A DNA stretch of 20,754 nt from the NCBI GenBank assembly GCA_019416425.1, contig DXXK01000004.1, forward strand, positions 1 through 20,754. Direction: 5' to 3'. Source of the stretch: Bacteroidales bacterium (GTDB lineage: Bacteria; Bacteroidota; Bacteroidia; Bacteroidales; Muribaculaceae). Of the stretch, positions 1-6,987 are shown piece by piece. A program made the position numbers and the translations under genes. The notes beneath the pieces are model-generated. The model was not told where the DNA came from and did not search any database. It saw nothing but the letters and a program-made list of their open reading frames with translations. Positions within the stretch are counted from its first letter, which is position 1; each line of letters starts with the position of its first letter.

Positions 1-86
1 GATTTAGAGAAATTCGCCATTTCCAACAATGAATCATTGTTGAATTCTTCTTTTAGCATCTCAGGCAAACTTTTAAATTTATTCAT
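1..86 (-). CDS. partial N-terminus of a second transposase-like gene
   Basis: An open minus-strand frame starts at the ATG complementary to 84-86 and runs off the window edge after 28 codons. Its first residues, MNKFKSLPEM, resemble the first residues of the neighbouring transposase (MNSFKSLLDM). The DNA upstream of both starts is also alike: both contain the block CATATACTCAAA and a TAACAAACAT/TAACGAAACAT motif. The similarity fades after about residue 10. I infer a tandem paralogue, or a gene that acquired the same leader; the fragment is too short to name a product. It lies 64 bp downstream of the complete transposase stop codon, in the same direction. Confidence 0.45.
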   Translation of the reverse strand, partial: MNKFKSLPEMLKEEFNNDSLLEMANFSK

Positions 87-97
87 ATTCAATTATA

Positions 98-1144
98 TTT
101 GAGTATATGTAATTATACTTAAAAGATGTATGTTTGTTAAAAATCTAATGTTAATAATTCTTAAATCTTATGTCATTCTCCCATGCGAGTCGCATTGCAA
201 AGTCAACATATTCAGGCTTCATGATTATCTCTCCATAGAGATATCTGTAGCTCCGTGATTTTAAGAACTCTGCAAACCGCTCTCCATCGCTCATGTCTCG
301 GGTATTGTATCGGTAAACAAACTCCTTGCAATACTTAGGTAGATGCTTTGCGGTAACAAGATGATAGATTCCGATTATGCCTCTTTTGAGTAATGACCAG
401 AATCCCTCTATCGAGTTGGTGTGGTATCCGTTCTTGTTTACATATTCATCAAGATGGTGGGCTACGGTTTCATGCAGATAGTTTTTCTGCACATCATTGT
501 AGCCTTTCCAGCAATCTGAAATGATGCGTGTTCCCGTCTTAACTAGTTCATCAATAATAGTCTGTAGGGTTCTTTTCTTGGCATTGGGTACAACACACGC
601 ATGAACCTTTCCTTTTGAAAGAAGACCGAACACCGGAGTTTTCTGCTTTAGGGAACGTCCTTGTCCTCCTTTGCTTTTCTTGGTCTTACCACCCACATAG
701 GTTTCGTCAACTTGGGTATCTTCATCGAATGTAGCATCGTCTTTTAGGTTCTCTCTAATACGACAGAGCATGAACCATGCTGTCTTTTGAGTTACGGAAA
801 TATCCTTTGCCAACTGAACAGAACTGATGCCTTTCTTATGAGCAAGGAATATGTAGATAGCATAGAACCACTTTTTGAGCGGAATGTGAGAACCCTCAAA
901 CATTGTGCCTATCTTGACATTGAACCTCTTGCCACAATGAGGGCATTTATACATCCCACGAAACTTTCCGAATGAAGTCAGTTTCCACGGCTCTTTGGAA
1001 CATGAACAATACGGACATTGCGGCTTGCCGTTCCAAATCAGTTCTTCAAGATACTCTCTGCACTCGTCTTCGGTGCTTAGAGTATCTATCATATCAAGAA
1101 GGGATTTAAACGAGTTCATTTTGCCTTGTATTTTTGAGTATATG
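98..1144. repeat. direct repeat in leaders of the two minus-strand transposase-like genes
   Basis: TTTGAGTATATG occurs at 98-109 and again at 1133-1144. In each case it lies 11-15 bp upstream (minus strand) of an ATG that begins with similar codons. Similarity extends further upstream in both copies to a TAAC(A/G)AA(A)CAT motif. The repeat is therefore better read as a duplicated promoter/leader than as an insertion-site duplication. Confidence 0.5.
151..1119 (-). CDS. IS1595 family (ISXO2-like) transposase
   Basis: This 322-residue protein has the architecture of IS1595/ISXO2-type transposases. An N-terminal zinc ribbon has cysteines at 35, 38, 59 and 62. A helix-turn-helix-like stretch follows at about 98-121. 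The RNase H-like catalytic core shows VDETYVGGK (D138), SDCWKGY (D202) and NSIEGFWSLLKRG (E238), which fit the DDE-type metal ligands. Length is normal for the family and there is no frameshift, so the protein could be active. I could not find convincing terminal inverted repeats or a target duplication around it, so the ends of the element are undefined. An imperfect direct repeat, TTTGAGTATATG, at 98-109 and 1133-1144 reflects the shared leader with the partial gene at the window edge. Confidence 0.9.
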   Translation of the reverse strand: MNSFKSLLDMIDTLSTEDECREYLEELIWNGKPQCPYCSCSKEPWKLTSFGKFRGMYKCPHCGKRFNVKIGTMFEGSHIPLKKWFYAIYIFLAHKKGISSVQLAKDISVTQKTAWFMLCRIRENLKDDATFDEDTQVDETYVGGKTKKSKGGQGRSLKQKTPVFGLLSKGKVHACVVPNAKKRTLQTIIDELVKTGTRIISDCWKGYNDVQKNYLHETVAHHLDEYVNKNGYHTNSIEGFWSLLKRGIIGIYHLVTAKHLPKYCKEFVYRYNTRDMSDGERFAEFLKSRSYRYLYGEIIMKPEYVDFAMRLAWENDIRFKNY

Positions 1145-1289
1145 GAATATTACCGACAAAATGATGTTTCGTTAAATTTATGGAGAACTATTTTTCATCA
1201 AAGATGAATTTTGTGTATGGATAAGGGATGCAACAGATAGTATCGGCATCTGTACAATTATCTATAAACCAAAACAATAATACAAGGAT

Positions 1290-1736
1290 ATGTCAGATAA
1301 AGTAACAGGTACTAATAAATTGCTTACTTATGCAGCAGTATCCGATATGATAGCAGCGAATAACACGGTTGTTGTTTATAAGGGAACTGTTAATAACGAG
1401 GTAATATCAATATCTAAAGTGTCGGGTACTTTTTTAAGCGACAAAACAATTAATGCATTACAAAGTTATGCAATTGCTCAATTTACTAACGAGCCCGGTA
1501 CCAAAGATGTCGGAGGTGGTGTATTTACAGGAATACTTTATGCAATAAATAATGGTGCACCATTAGTTGGGTCAGTATTTGACATATATAACCTTGAACA
1601 AGGAATCCCCGCATATGTATACGCTAAACCAGCAAATAACTATACAATGTGGACATTAGTTTGGACTAATATATTGGGTTCTACGATAGCTGATGGATGT
1701 GAAGTTATATTCCAATTACATTTGAAATACAACTAA
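1290..1736 (+). CDS. hypothetical protein, 148 aa
   Basis: I do not recognise this family. The frame is intact, with no signal peptide and no membrane segment. It is rich in Asn, Thr, Val and Ile, which suggests a compact beta-rich protein. The N-terminus, MSDKVTGTNKLLTYAAVSDM, is followed by a VVVYKGTVNN segment, a glycine patch (DVGGGVFTG) and a tryptophan pair (MWTLVW). The style is reminiscent of small phage or mobile-element structural proteins in Bacteroidales, but that is only an impression. The start has an A-rich upstream stretch ending in AAGGAT, suitable for Bacteroidetes translation. A good terminator follows, so it is probably transcribed alone. The region is clearly more AT-rich than the right half of the window. 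Confidence 0.6.
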   Translation: MSDKVTGTNKLLTYAAVSDMIAANNTVVVYKGTVNNEVISISKVSGTFLSDKTINALQSYAIAQFTNEPGTKDVGGGVFTGILYAINNGAPLVGSVFDIYNLEQGIPAYVYAKPANNYTMWTLVWTNILGSTIADGCEVIFQLHLKYN

Positions 1737-1758
1737 GAATTTGTGTATATTATGTTTA

Positions 1759-1803
1759 GAATCCCGTGTTCCAGAGATTGCAACATGGGATTCGCTGTTT
1801 TAT
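1759..1803 (+). terminator. rho-independent terminator after the 148-aa gene
   Basis: GAATCCCGTGTT (1759-1770) pairs with AACATGGGATTC (1782-1793), giving 12 pairs with one G-U and an 11-nt loop. A T-rich stretch (GCTGTTTTAT) follows directly. Confidence 0.75.
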
Positions 1804-1832
1804 AAATATCTCAAATAAAAAACCAAACAGTT

Positions 1833-2441
1833 ATGTCAACACTTACTGAACTTATCAAGGAGTCTTTAGAAGGCAAACTCACCGACCAAATACGCGCATC
1901 GCTCAAAACGGAAGACAATGAGATGAATGAGGCTACAGTTAATCCACGAAAATATTATGATGGTTTACAAATAGTCACATTGGATACACTCAAACATGAT
2001 AAGTCTAAACATATCGATGATAGTGCTCCGTTAAAGATTTACAAACCATACACAATGCGTGGATCAGAGATTTGTGAGATATATCGCAAAAACTTGGATC
2101 GTAATAACTTATACGGAATCTCACATTGGGCGAGCGAATATCCAATGAGAGGTTGGAAATTGATTCCCGATGAATTACTGAATACATCAATGATGTTTAC
2201 AGTAATTCCATACACAATGAATTACGGTAAGGAATCAAGATTGTTGGTATTTAATGAATCTCGTAAAGAAATGCGAGTTCTTTTCACCAACGGATTCTTC
2301 CAAGACCATTTTTACAAAATCTTTATACCTTATAAGTTTGTTGCAACAAATTGGCTGTGCAATGTATTAGGAATTAATGGCTTGGTGAAATATGATGATG
2401 GTGGGGTCGTGTACGATATTGCCATGGAGATTGTAGGGTAA
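1833..2441 (+). CDS. hypothetical protein, 202 aa
   Basis: No family is recognised. The intact frame begins MSTLTELIKESLEGKLTDQI, an amphipathic and probably helical start, followed by a charged linker (KTEDNEMNEA) to about residue 38 and then a mixed alpha/beta body rich in Tyr, Trp and Asn. There is no signal peptide or membrane helix, so a cytoplasmic (or phage-like structural) protein is likely. It starts 30 bp after the terminator of the preceding gene and ends 66 bp before the next gene, which has the same orientation and AT-rich composition. Function cannot be given. Its neighbours suggest an acquired block, but there is no integrase or tail/capsid gene in the window to prove it. Confidence 0.6.
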   Translation: MSTLTELIKESLEGKLTDQIRASLKTEDNEMNEATVNPRKYYDGLQIVTLDTLKHDKSKHIDDSAPLKIYKPYTMRGSEICEIYRKNLDRNNLYGISHWASEYPMRGWKLIPDELLNTSMMFTVIPYTMNYGKESRLLVFNESRKEMRVLFTNGFFQDHFYKIFIPYKFVATNWLCNVLGINGLVKYDDGGVVYDIAMEIVG

Positions 2442-2507
2442 AACCGCAATCCTACGGAATCCTTGGTACACTAAAGTATATAGATGCGCTAAAAAATTAA
2501 TAGTGAA

Positions 2508-4466
2508 ATGAAAAAAATACTCGCATTACTTGTATTGCTAATAACTGTCGTAACCGCGAAATCAGACTCATACGTTGAGTCGTACAACGTTATCTCAGAT
2601 CGATACATCAACCTCATTCAGGAAACTCCAATAATCAGACAGATTAATGGTGGCACCGTTATAATACCTGTTTTCGATGAATCGTGTCCTGAAGAAATGA
2701 AATCTCCATTCTCATACGCATGTAAGATTGTTGAAGAATATATGCCCCCATGTTTGCCATTAAAGGTCAAGGTTTCCTGTGATATCCTTAACGGGGCTTC
2801 AAGTAAGGCAATCTCTAAGGTGCTGGCGAGAAGCAAGGAGAATTTCGGCAAGAGTGTATATTACAACAACGCTCAGATGAGTGTGATTAAGGGCGTGATA
2901 TTAGCGGAATTAAGTCACGAATCTACTGTGACATATTTGGATTATGTTCCAAATGTTGAATTTCTGACTCAAAATCCGGATATAGAAATCACATATAACA
3001 GTCAACGACTGGATGAAATATCATTCTCAATGGGAAATGACCCTGGGCAGAATTATGATTTTGTATCACTTGTTGTACGTGATTTATTGATAGGTCTTGG
3101 ACTGTCAAGCAGTTACAGATATAATCCTGTTACAAAAGGATTGTTGGAACCATCCCATGAATTAACGCCATTTGAAAGTTCCATCAATGATAAATTAGGA
3201 GACGCGACTGACCCGGTTGAAAAGTTAACTAAAGCAACCGCAGGAGAACTCATACTATCAGATAATGGTCTTTACAGCATGAAACTATATGCTCCTACGC
3301 AATGGCAAAATGGAGTATCATTGAATTATTTCATCCCTCAAGACGGATGTGCTGTTTCTAATATACTGTCATATGATTTCTGTAAAGGAATGGTTACAAG
3401 AAGCCTTTCTGATAATTATGCAAATTTTATATTCAGAAACTTATTAGGATGGAAAGCTGATTATTTATCATCAGAGTCAACACCCTCTTACTCCTCTGGA
3501 GGAAGTACGTCCTTATTAATGCCGTATAATGGAACAATTTCCTTTAACAATGCTTCACATATAATTACCCATGCACAAGACACCATCGGTCATAATACGG
3601 GTATTCAATCTATAAATCGTAGCATCAATAATGACCTTAAACAGTATTTAAAATCTTTCCAACCATTTTTATATAATGGTGATAACGTTGCTGATGAAGG
3701 CATATCAATTTCAGTGTTGAAGAAAGATGGCACATGGGATATCTTACAGCACATCGATATGTATCTTCCTGATATTCATTTAAATTTTTCGAATTATACA
3801 TTTCATTATGATGAAAGTCAGTATGCACGGACAATAGATGGGTATCTTCGAGCACGAATTACCACCCAGTGGAGAGATAATTTTGGAAGAATTAATTGTA
3901 GTTCCACCTTCTTTGTGATAGATTATCTTCCTCAGAAGGTTAATTTAAGCTATGCATTTGTGAATTCAACTTCTACGACATCCACTGCTGCTAACCAATC
4001 AACCAATCTTGTTAGAATTTACTTCTCAAATACAGAAGGTGTGGATCGAATTATTTTGGAAAAACTTAGAAAAGGAGCAAGAGTCCCGGGAAAAATAGAG
4101 ATCACCGATGTAAAAAAGGGATATTATGAAACTACAGTAAACAACACAACAACGTTTACAGCTGTCGGGTACAATGAGAACGGTACATCTACAGGCCCAT
4201 CGATAACAGTCAATCCTGTATCGAAACGTCTTGTATTGGATTTTAAATTATCAGATCATTATATTCATATTGAGAATCTTGAAACTGTTCTCTACGATTA
4301 TAATTATACTATAGCATCTCTTGATTTCTCAGCAGATTCCAAAATATTACAAAGTGGTTCGACAACTGGAAATATAGATATTTCAGACTTGCCCGAAGGA
4401 ATGTATGTTTTGACTGTTGTAGATCCTGTATCCGGAATGTCTGAAACATTCAAATTTCAAAAATAA
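2508..4466 (+). CDS. large secreted protein with degenerate metalloprotease-like domain and T9SS-like tail
   Basis: This 652-residue protein begins with a signal peptide (MKKILALLVLLITVVTA). Residues about 45-205 follow the outline of secreted Bacteroidetes zincins: a strand GGTVIIPVFDE, an amphipathic helix (ACKIVEEYMP), a strand LKVKVSCDIL, then DIEITYNSQ and a helix at 184-201. Where an active enzyme would have HExxHxxG, this protein reads RDLLIGLG (191-198). The metal-binding His residues and catalytic Glu are therefore absent. A fibronectin-III-like stretch lies at about 465-570. The last ~75 residues, with NIDISDLPEGMYVLTVVD and a terminal FKFQK, resemble a type IX secretion sorting tail. 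I infer an exported, non-catalytic surface or binding protein. The signal and tail are clear; the zincin relationship is inference. Confidence 0.75.
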   Translation: MKKILALLVLLITVVTAKSDSYVESYNVISDRYINLIQETPIIRQINGGTVIIPVFDESCPEEMKSPFSYACKIVEEYMPPCLPLKVKVSCDILNGASSKAISKVLARSKENFGKSVYYNNAQMSVIKGVILAELSHESTVTYLDYVPNVEFLTQNPDIEITYNSQRLDEISFSMGNDPGQNYDFVSLVVRDLLIGLGLSSSYRYNPVTKGLLEPSHELTPFESSINDKLGDATDPVEKLTKATAGELILSDNGLYSMKLYAPTQWQNGVSLNYFIPQDGCAVSNILSYDFCKGMVTRSLSDNYANFIFRNLLGWKADYLSSESTPSYSSGGSTSLLMPYNGTISFNNASHIITHAQDTIGHNTGIQSINRSINNDLKQYLKSFQPFLYNGDNVADEGISISVLKKDGTWDILQHIDMYLPDIHLNFSNYTFHYDESQYARTIDGYLRARITTQWRDNFGRINCSSTFFVIDYLPQKVNLSYAFVNSTSTTSTAANQSTNLVRIYFSNTEGVDRIILEKLRKGARVPGKIEITDVKKGYYETTVNNTTTFTAVGYNENGTSTGPSITVNPVSKRLVLDFKLSDHYIHIENLETVLYDYNYTIASLDFSADSKILQSGSTTGNIDISDLPEGMYVLTVVDPVSGMSETFKFQK

Positions 4467-4500
4467 CACATATTCCGTAAATAAAGATTATTATGTAACA

Positions 4501-4549
4501 CCATCAGGGACGCAAGAACTTGAAGTTCTCCACTTGCGTCTCTTGATGG
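4501..4549 (+). terminator. long stem-loop after the secreted protein gene
   Basis: CCATCA (4501-4506) pairs with TGATGG (4544-4549), and GACGCAAG (4509-4516) pairs with CTTGCGTC (4533-4540). Two further G-C/G-U pairs lie between these stems. The loop contains AACTTGAAGTT, which is itself self-complementary. The T-run (CTTCTTTTTTC) comes only about 20 nt later, so termination is likely but not textbook. Confidence 0.6.
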
Positions 4550-4644
4550 CCTGTTATGTATGTTCTATTCTCTTCTTTTTTCATATATTATGACTCCTAT
4601 GTGAAGTTTTAACGCAGATGCCTCCTTTTTCCCCGGATTTTTGC

Positions 4645-4652
4645 TAATTTTG
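4645..4652 (+). promoter_or_regulatory. -7 promoter box of TPR regulator A, abutting the first ATG
   Basis: TAATTTTG matches the Bacteroidetes -7 consensus TAnnTTTG exactly. It ends five bases before the first in-frame ATG (4657). The same box and about 70 bp around it are preserved in front of the paralogue (9100-9107). A clear -33 TTTG is lacking; only a T-run is present at the right distance. The predicted transcript start falls at or near the first ATG, which favours the second ATG (4681) for translation. Confidence 0.55.
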
Positions 4653-4656
4653 TGGA

Positions 4657-6552
4657 ATGAATCCAAAAGATTCCTGCAAAATGAACAGAAAGCCGGTTAC
4701 AACCCGTCTTATATCGATATTCGGACTCATACTTGTTGTGTTGGTTGCGGCGTGCTCACGGCCAACACGACATGACGCGCGGCTTGTACAGGTTGCCGGA
4801 ATTGTATCAGATGATCCCGAATCAGCCTTGCAGATTCTCGACAGCATCGATTCCGGTAAGCTGTCTGACTCGGACAGACATTATTACGATTTCCTGACCA
4901 TCAAGGCCAGGGACAAGAACTACGTCCAGCATGAGTCCGACAGCCTTATCCTGGACGTGCTGGATTATTACTCAGCCAATCCCGAAGACCCTCTCTACAT
5001 CGAAAGCCTCTACTACGCCGGACGGGTCTACATGGACCTCGGCGACTACCCCTCCGCGTTGCGGTATTTCCAATTGGCATTGGACAATCTCGGCCAGAAA
5101 AGTAATCCAGATGATTTAAAAGGACGCCTGACTTACCAGACAGGTATGCTGTATGAACAGCTACGCCTTTATGACGATGCTGTCACGTTCTATGATGATG
5201 TCCTGAATCAGAGTTTGGAGGAAAACGATTCCGTGGCAATCGTATATATACTCGAGCGATTGGGCGGAATTTATGCTGATTCAGCGCAACAGAATATAGC
5301 CGATTCTGTCAGTAATAAATATCTCAATAAGGCTGATTCCCTGTTATCCTTATCATTGGTTTACGCAGTTACACTACCATCGCCATTTACTGCCATGTCA
5401 AATGTTCTACTTGCCGATGTAAAACATAAAGAAGGGAAGTTAAAGACCGCGTTAAATCTTATACGTCACACTCCAAACCAGGTCGAACCCATTTCAAAAA
5501 ATGTAGCACTCTCTTATGCTGCAGGTATCTACCTTGACGCTGGAATTACGGATACAGCTTTCATGTATGCACATGAGCTAATCTCCAACGATGACATGCT
5601 CAATAAAAAGTCCGGTTATCGATTCCTTCTATCTCCCGAGCTTAGGAATTATATGCATCCCGATTCCTTGAACCGGTATTATGACGAATATAGCGAGATT
5701 TTGGAAGAATACTTCGATGAGAACCGCACCACGCGGACAATGCTTCAAGATACTCAATATAACTACCAGCTGCATGAGCGCGAAAGTCAGGAAGCCCGCA
5801 AGTCCAATGAACGGTTGCAGTGGGCCATTGCCGGTTCCGTGTTCCTTGTACTTGTTCTCACTATAGTGGTTCTGTACCTTAAATACCGTAACAAGGCCAA
5901 CATCCTGGAGTTGAGGGAAACACTCCGGACTTTGGAAAAATTGAAGCAAAATATCGCCATGTCGGAATCGTCCGGTAATAATGTTTCCAAGAATAGTGAC
6001 TATTCAGGGAGCAATGATGGTTCTGAAGAGACCGATAAATCGCAAATTAACGACAAACTCGAACATAAAGACACCTCCGAAACCAATGACAGTATCGACG
6101 ACTGCGGGGAGCTTCCTGACCATGCGGATCTCGATTCGGTCAAGAAGCTTCGCGACAGGTTGTTCAGGGAGGCTCGTGAACTGAGCAAGAGGGGCGAACA
6201 AATGGGTGTATCGCCTATTATTCTCGAATCGGAGGTCTATTCCCAACTCAGAGACCTTGTCGCATCACAAAAGGTCATCAGGGAAGAAATGTGGGGCGAC
6301 ATTGAGAAAACTGTCTTGTCTGCCTCGCCTCGTTTCAATACCAATCTACGCATCCTGACAAGGAACAAAATCTCGATCGATGACTTCCGCGTCGCCTGGC
6401 TCGTGAAGTGCGGGTTCAAGCCTATGGAGATGTGCTCCCTGCTCGCAATCACCCATGGTGCTATCAATTCCCGCCGAGCCAGAATTGGCTTCAAGATCAG
6501 GAACGAAAAACAGAGCGTCATCATTATCGACAACCTGATCCGCTCGTTGTGA
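4657..6552 (+). CDS. membrane-tethered TPR regulator A with C-terminal HTH
   Basis: This is a 631-residue protein of a Bacteroidales regulator type. The N-terminus carries a lipobox (VLVAAC, Cys33 from this start). Residues ~40-380 are TPR-like helical repeats (for example SLYYAGRVYMDLGDYPSALRYFQLAL). One membrane helix lies at ~389-410 (WAIAGSVFLVLVLTIVVLYL). A Ser/Asp/Glu-rich linker follows at ~430-490, and the C-terminus (~575-615) has a helix-turn-helix-like segment (KPMEMCSLLAITHGAINSRR). The inferred topology is periplasmic TPR sensor, transmembrane helix and cytoplasmic DNA-binding end. The better start is ATG 4681 (MNRKPVTT, Cys25): it gives a normal lipoprotein signal, has A-rich DNA before it, and the first ATG sits on the promoter. 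It is a paralogue of the gene at 9112. The adjacent downstream box array is the likely target. Confidence 0.8.
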   Translation: MNPKDSCKMNRKPVTTRLISIFGLILVVLVAACSRPTRHDARLVQVAGIVSDDPESALQILDSIDSGKLSDSDRHYYDFLTIKARDKNYVQHESDSLILDVLDYYSANPEDPLYIESLYYAGRVYMDLGDYPSALRYFQLALDNLGQKSNPDDLKGRLTYQTGMLYEQLRLYDDAVTFYDDVLNQSLEENDSVAIVYILERLGGIYADSAQQNIADSVSNKYLNKADSLLSLSLVYAVTLPSPFTAMSNVLLADVKHKEGKLKTALNLIRHTPNQVEPISKNVALSYAAGIYLDAGITDTAFMYAHELISNDDMLNKKSGYRFLLSPELRNYMHPDSLNRYYDEYSEILEEYFDENRTTRTMLQDTQYNYQLHERESQEARKSNERLQWAIAGSVFLVLVLTIVVLYLKYRNKANILELRETLRTLEKLKQNIAMSESSGNNVSKNSDYSGSNDGSEETDKSQINDKLEHKDTSETNDSIDDCGELPDHADLDSVKKLRDRLFREARELSKRGEQMGVSPIILESEVYSQLRDLVASQKVIREEMWGDIEKTVLSASPRFNTNLRILTRNKISIDDFRVAWLVKCGFKPMEMCSLLAITHGAINSRRARIGFKIRNEKQSVIIIDNLIRSL

Positions 6553-6577
6553 TTCGGCTCTCCAAAGTATCCCAGAT

Positions 6578-6667
6578 GACTGAAAACTGACTGAAAATCG
6601 ACTGAACCTGACTGCTTAATATCCTGATTTAATACAAGTTGAAAATTCAGTCATTTTTCAGTCAGTC
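6578..6667 (+). promoter_or_regulatory. helically phased GACTGA/TCAGTC operator array A
   Basis: GACTGA boxes start at 6578, 6589 and 6600, and a variant GACTGC starts at 6610, giving spacings of 11, 11 and 10 bp. After a 31-bp AT-rich gap the reverse-orientation box TCAGTC occurs at 6647 and 6658 (11 bp apart), with a third overlapping copy at 6662. The last box ends five bases before the -33 TTTG. All boxes would lie on one face of the helix, as expected for an oligomeric activator. The adjacent upstream gene encodes the likely binder. The binding itself is inferred. Confidence 0.6.
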
Positions 6668-6671
6668 AAAA

Positions 6672-6703
6672 TTTGCAATATCTAAACTCCTTGTCTAATT
6701 TTG
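6672..6703 (+). promoter_or_regulatory. promoter of module A cargo genes
   Basis: TTTG (6672-6675), a 20-bp spacer and TAATTTTG (6696-6703) form an exact Bacteroidetes -33/-7 promoter. An identical block occurs at 11100-11131 in module B. Transcription would start about 6-8 bases after the -7 box, leaving a leader of about 20 nt before the ATG at 6731. Confidence 0.8.
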
Positions 6704-6730
6704 CAACCGAAATCAACAAAACAACAAGAC

Positions 6731-6823
6731 ATGAGAACATTAATCACCCTTTTAAGTTTCCTGCTTCTGCAGATGACATCAATACCAGTACATAATACCT
6801 GTATATGTGGAGACGGGCTCTAG
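6731..6823 (+). CDS. 30-aa mini-ORF: conserved leader with short Cys-containing tail
   Basis: The first 13 residues, MRTLITLLSFLLL, are identical to the start of the 131-aa secreted protein in module B, and the promoter and leader DNA are nearly identical too. After residue 13 the sequences diverge, and this copy stops at a TAG after the tail HNTCICGDGL. It is either a truncated remnant of the module B type of gene or a genuine secreted micro-peptide with a CxC motif. The intact promoter and start argue that it is still expressed. The following 164 bp up to the lipoprotein show no further coding continuation that I can recognise. Confidence 0.45.
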   Translation: MRTLITLLSFLLLQMTSIPVHNTCICGDGL

Positions 6824-6987
6824 AAAAACATTATTATGGTAAATAATTGTGTAAAAACTGGATTGCAGAGGCATACATTGAGAATTGACAACAATCCGGC
6901 AGGAGGCTACATTGGGTCTATATGAGCGCTCGTAGAGTTGTAGAGTTAATGTAATCAATTGCTGATATACAAATACAATTAACTAAA

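Noticed and set aside
98..1144. Target-site duplication flanking the transposase
   Set aside because: The direct repeat is upstream of two related starts and extends into similar leader DNA, so it reflects duplication of a leader; no matching inverted repeats were found.
1290..2441. Prophage remnant
   Set aside because: The two small proteins have a phage-like flavour, but no capsid, tail, terminase, integrase or lysis gene is visible, so the claim cannot be supported.
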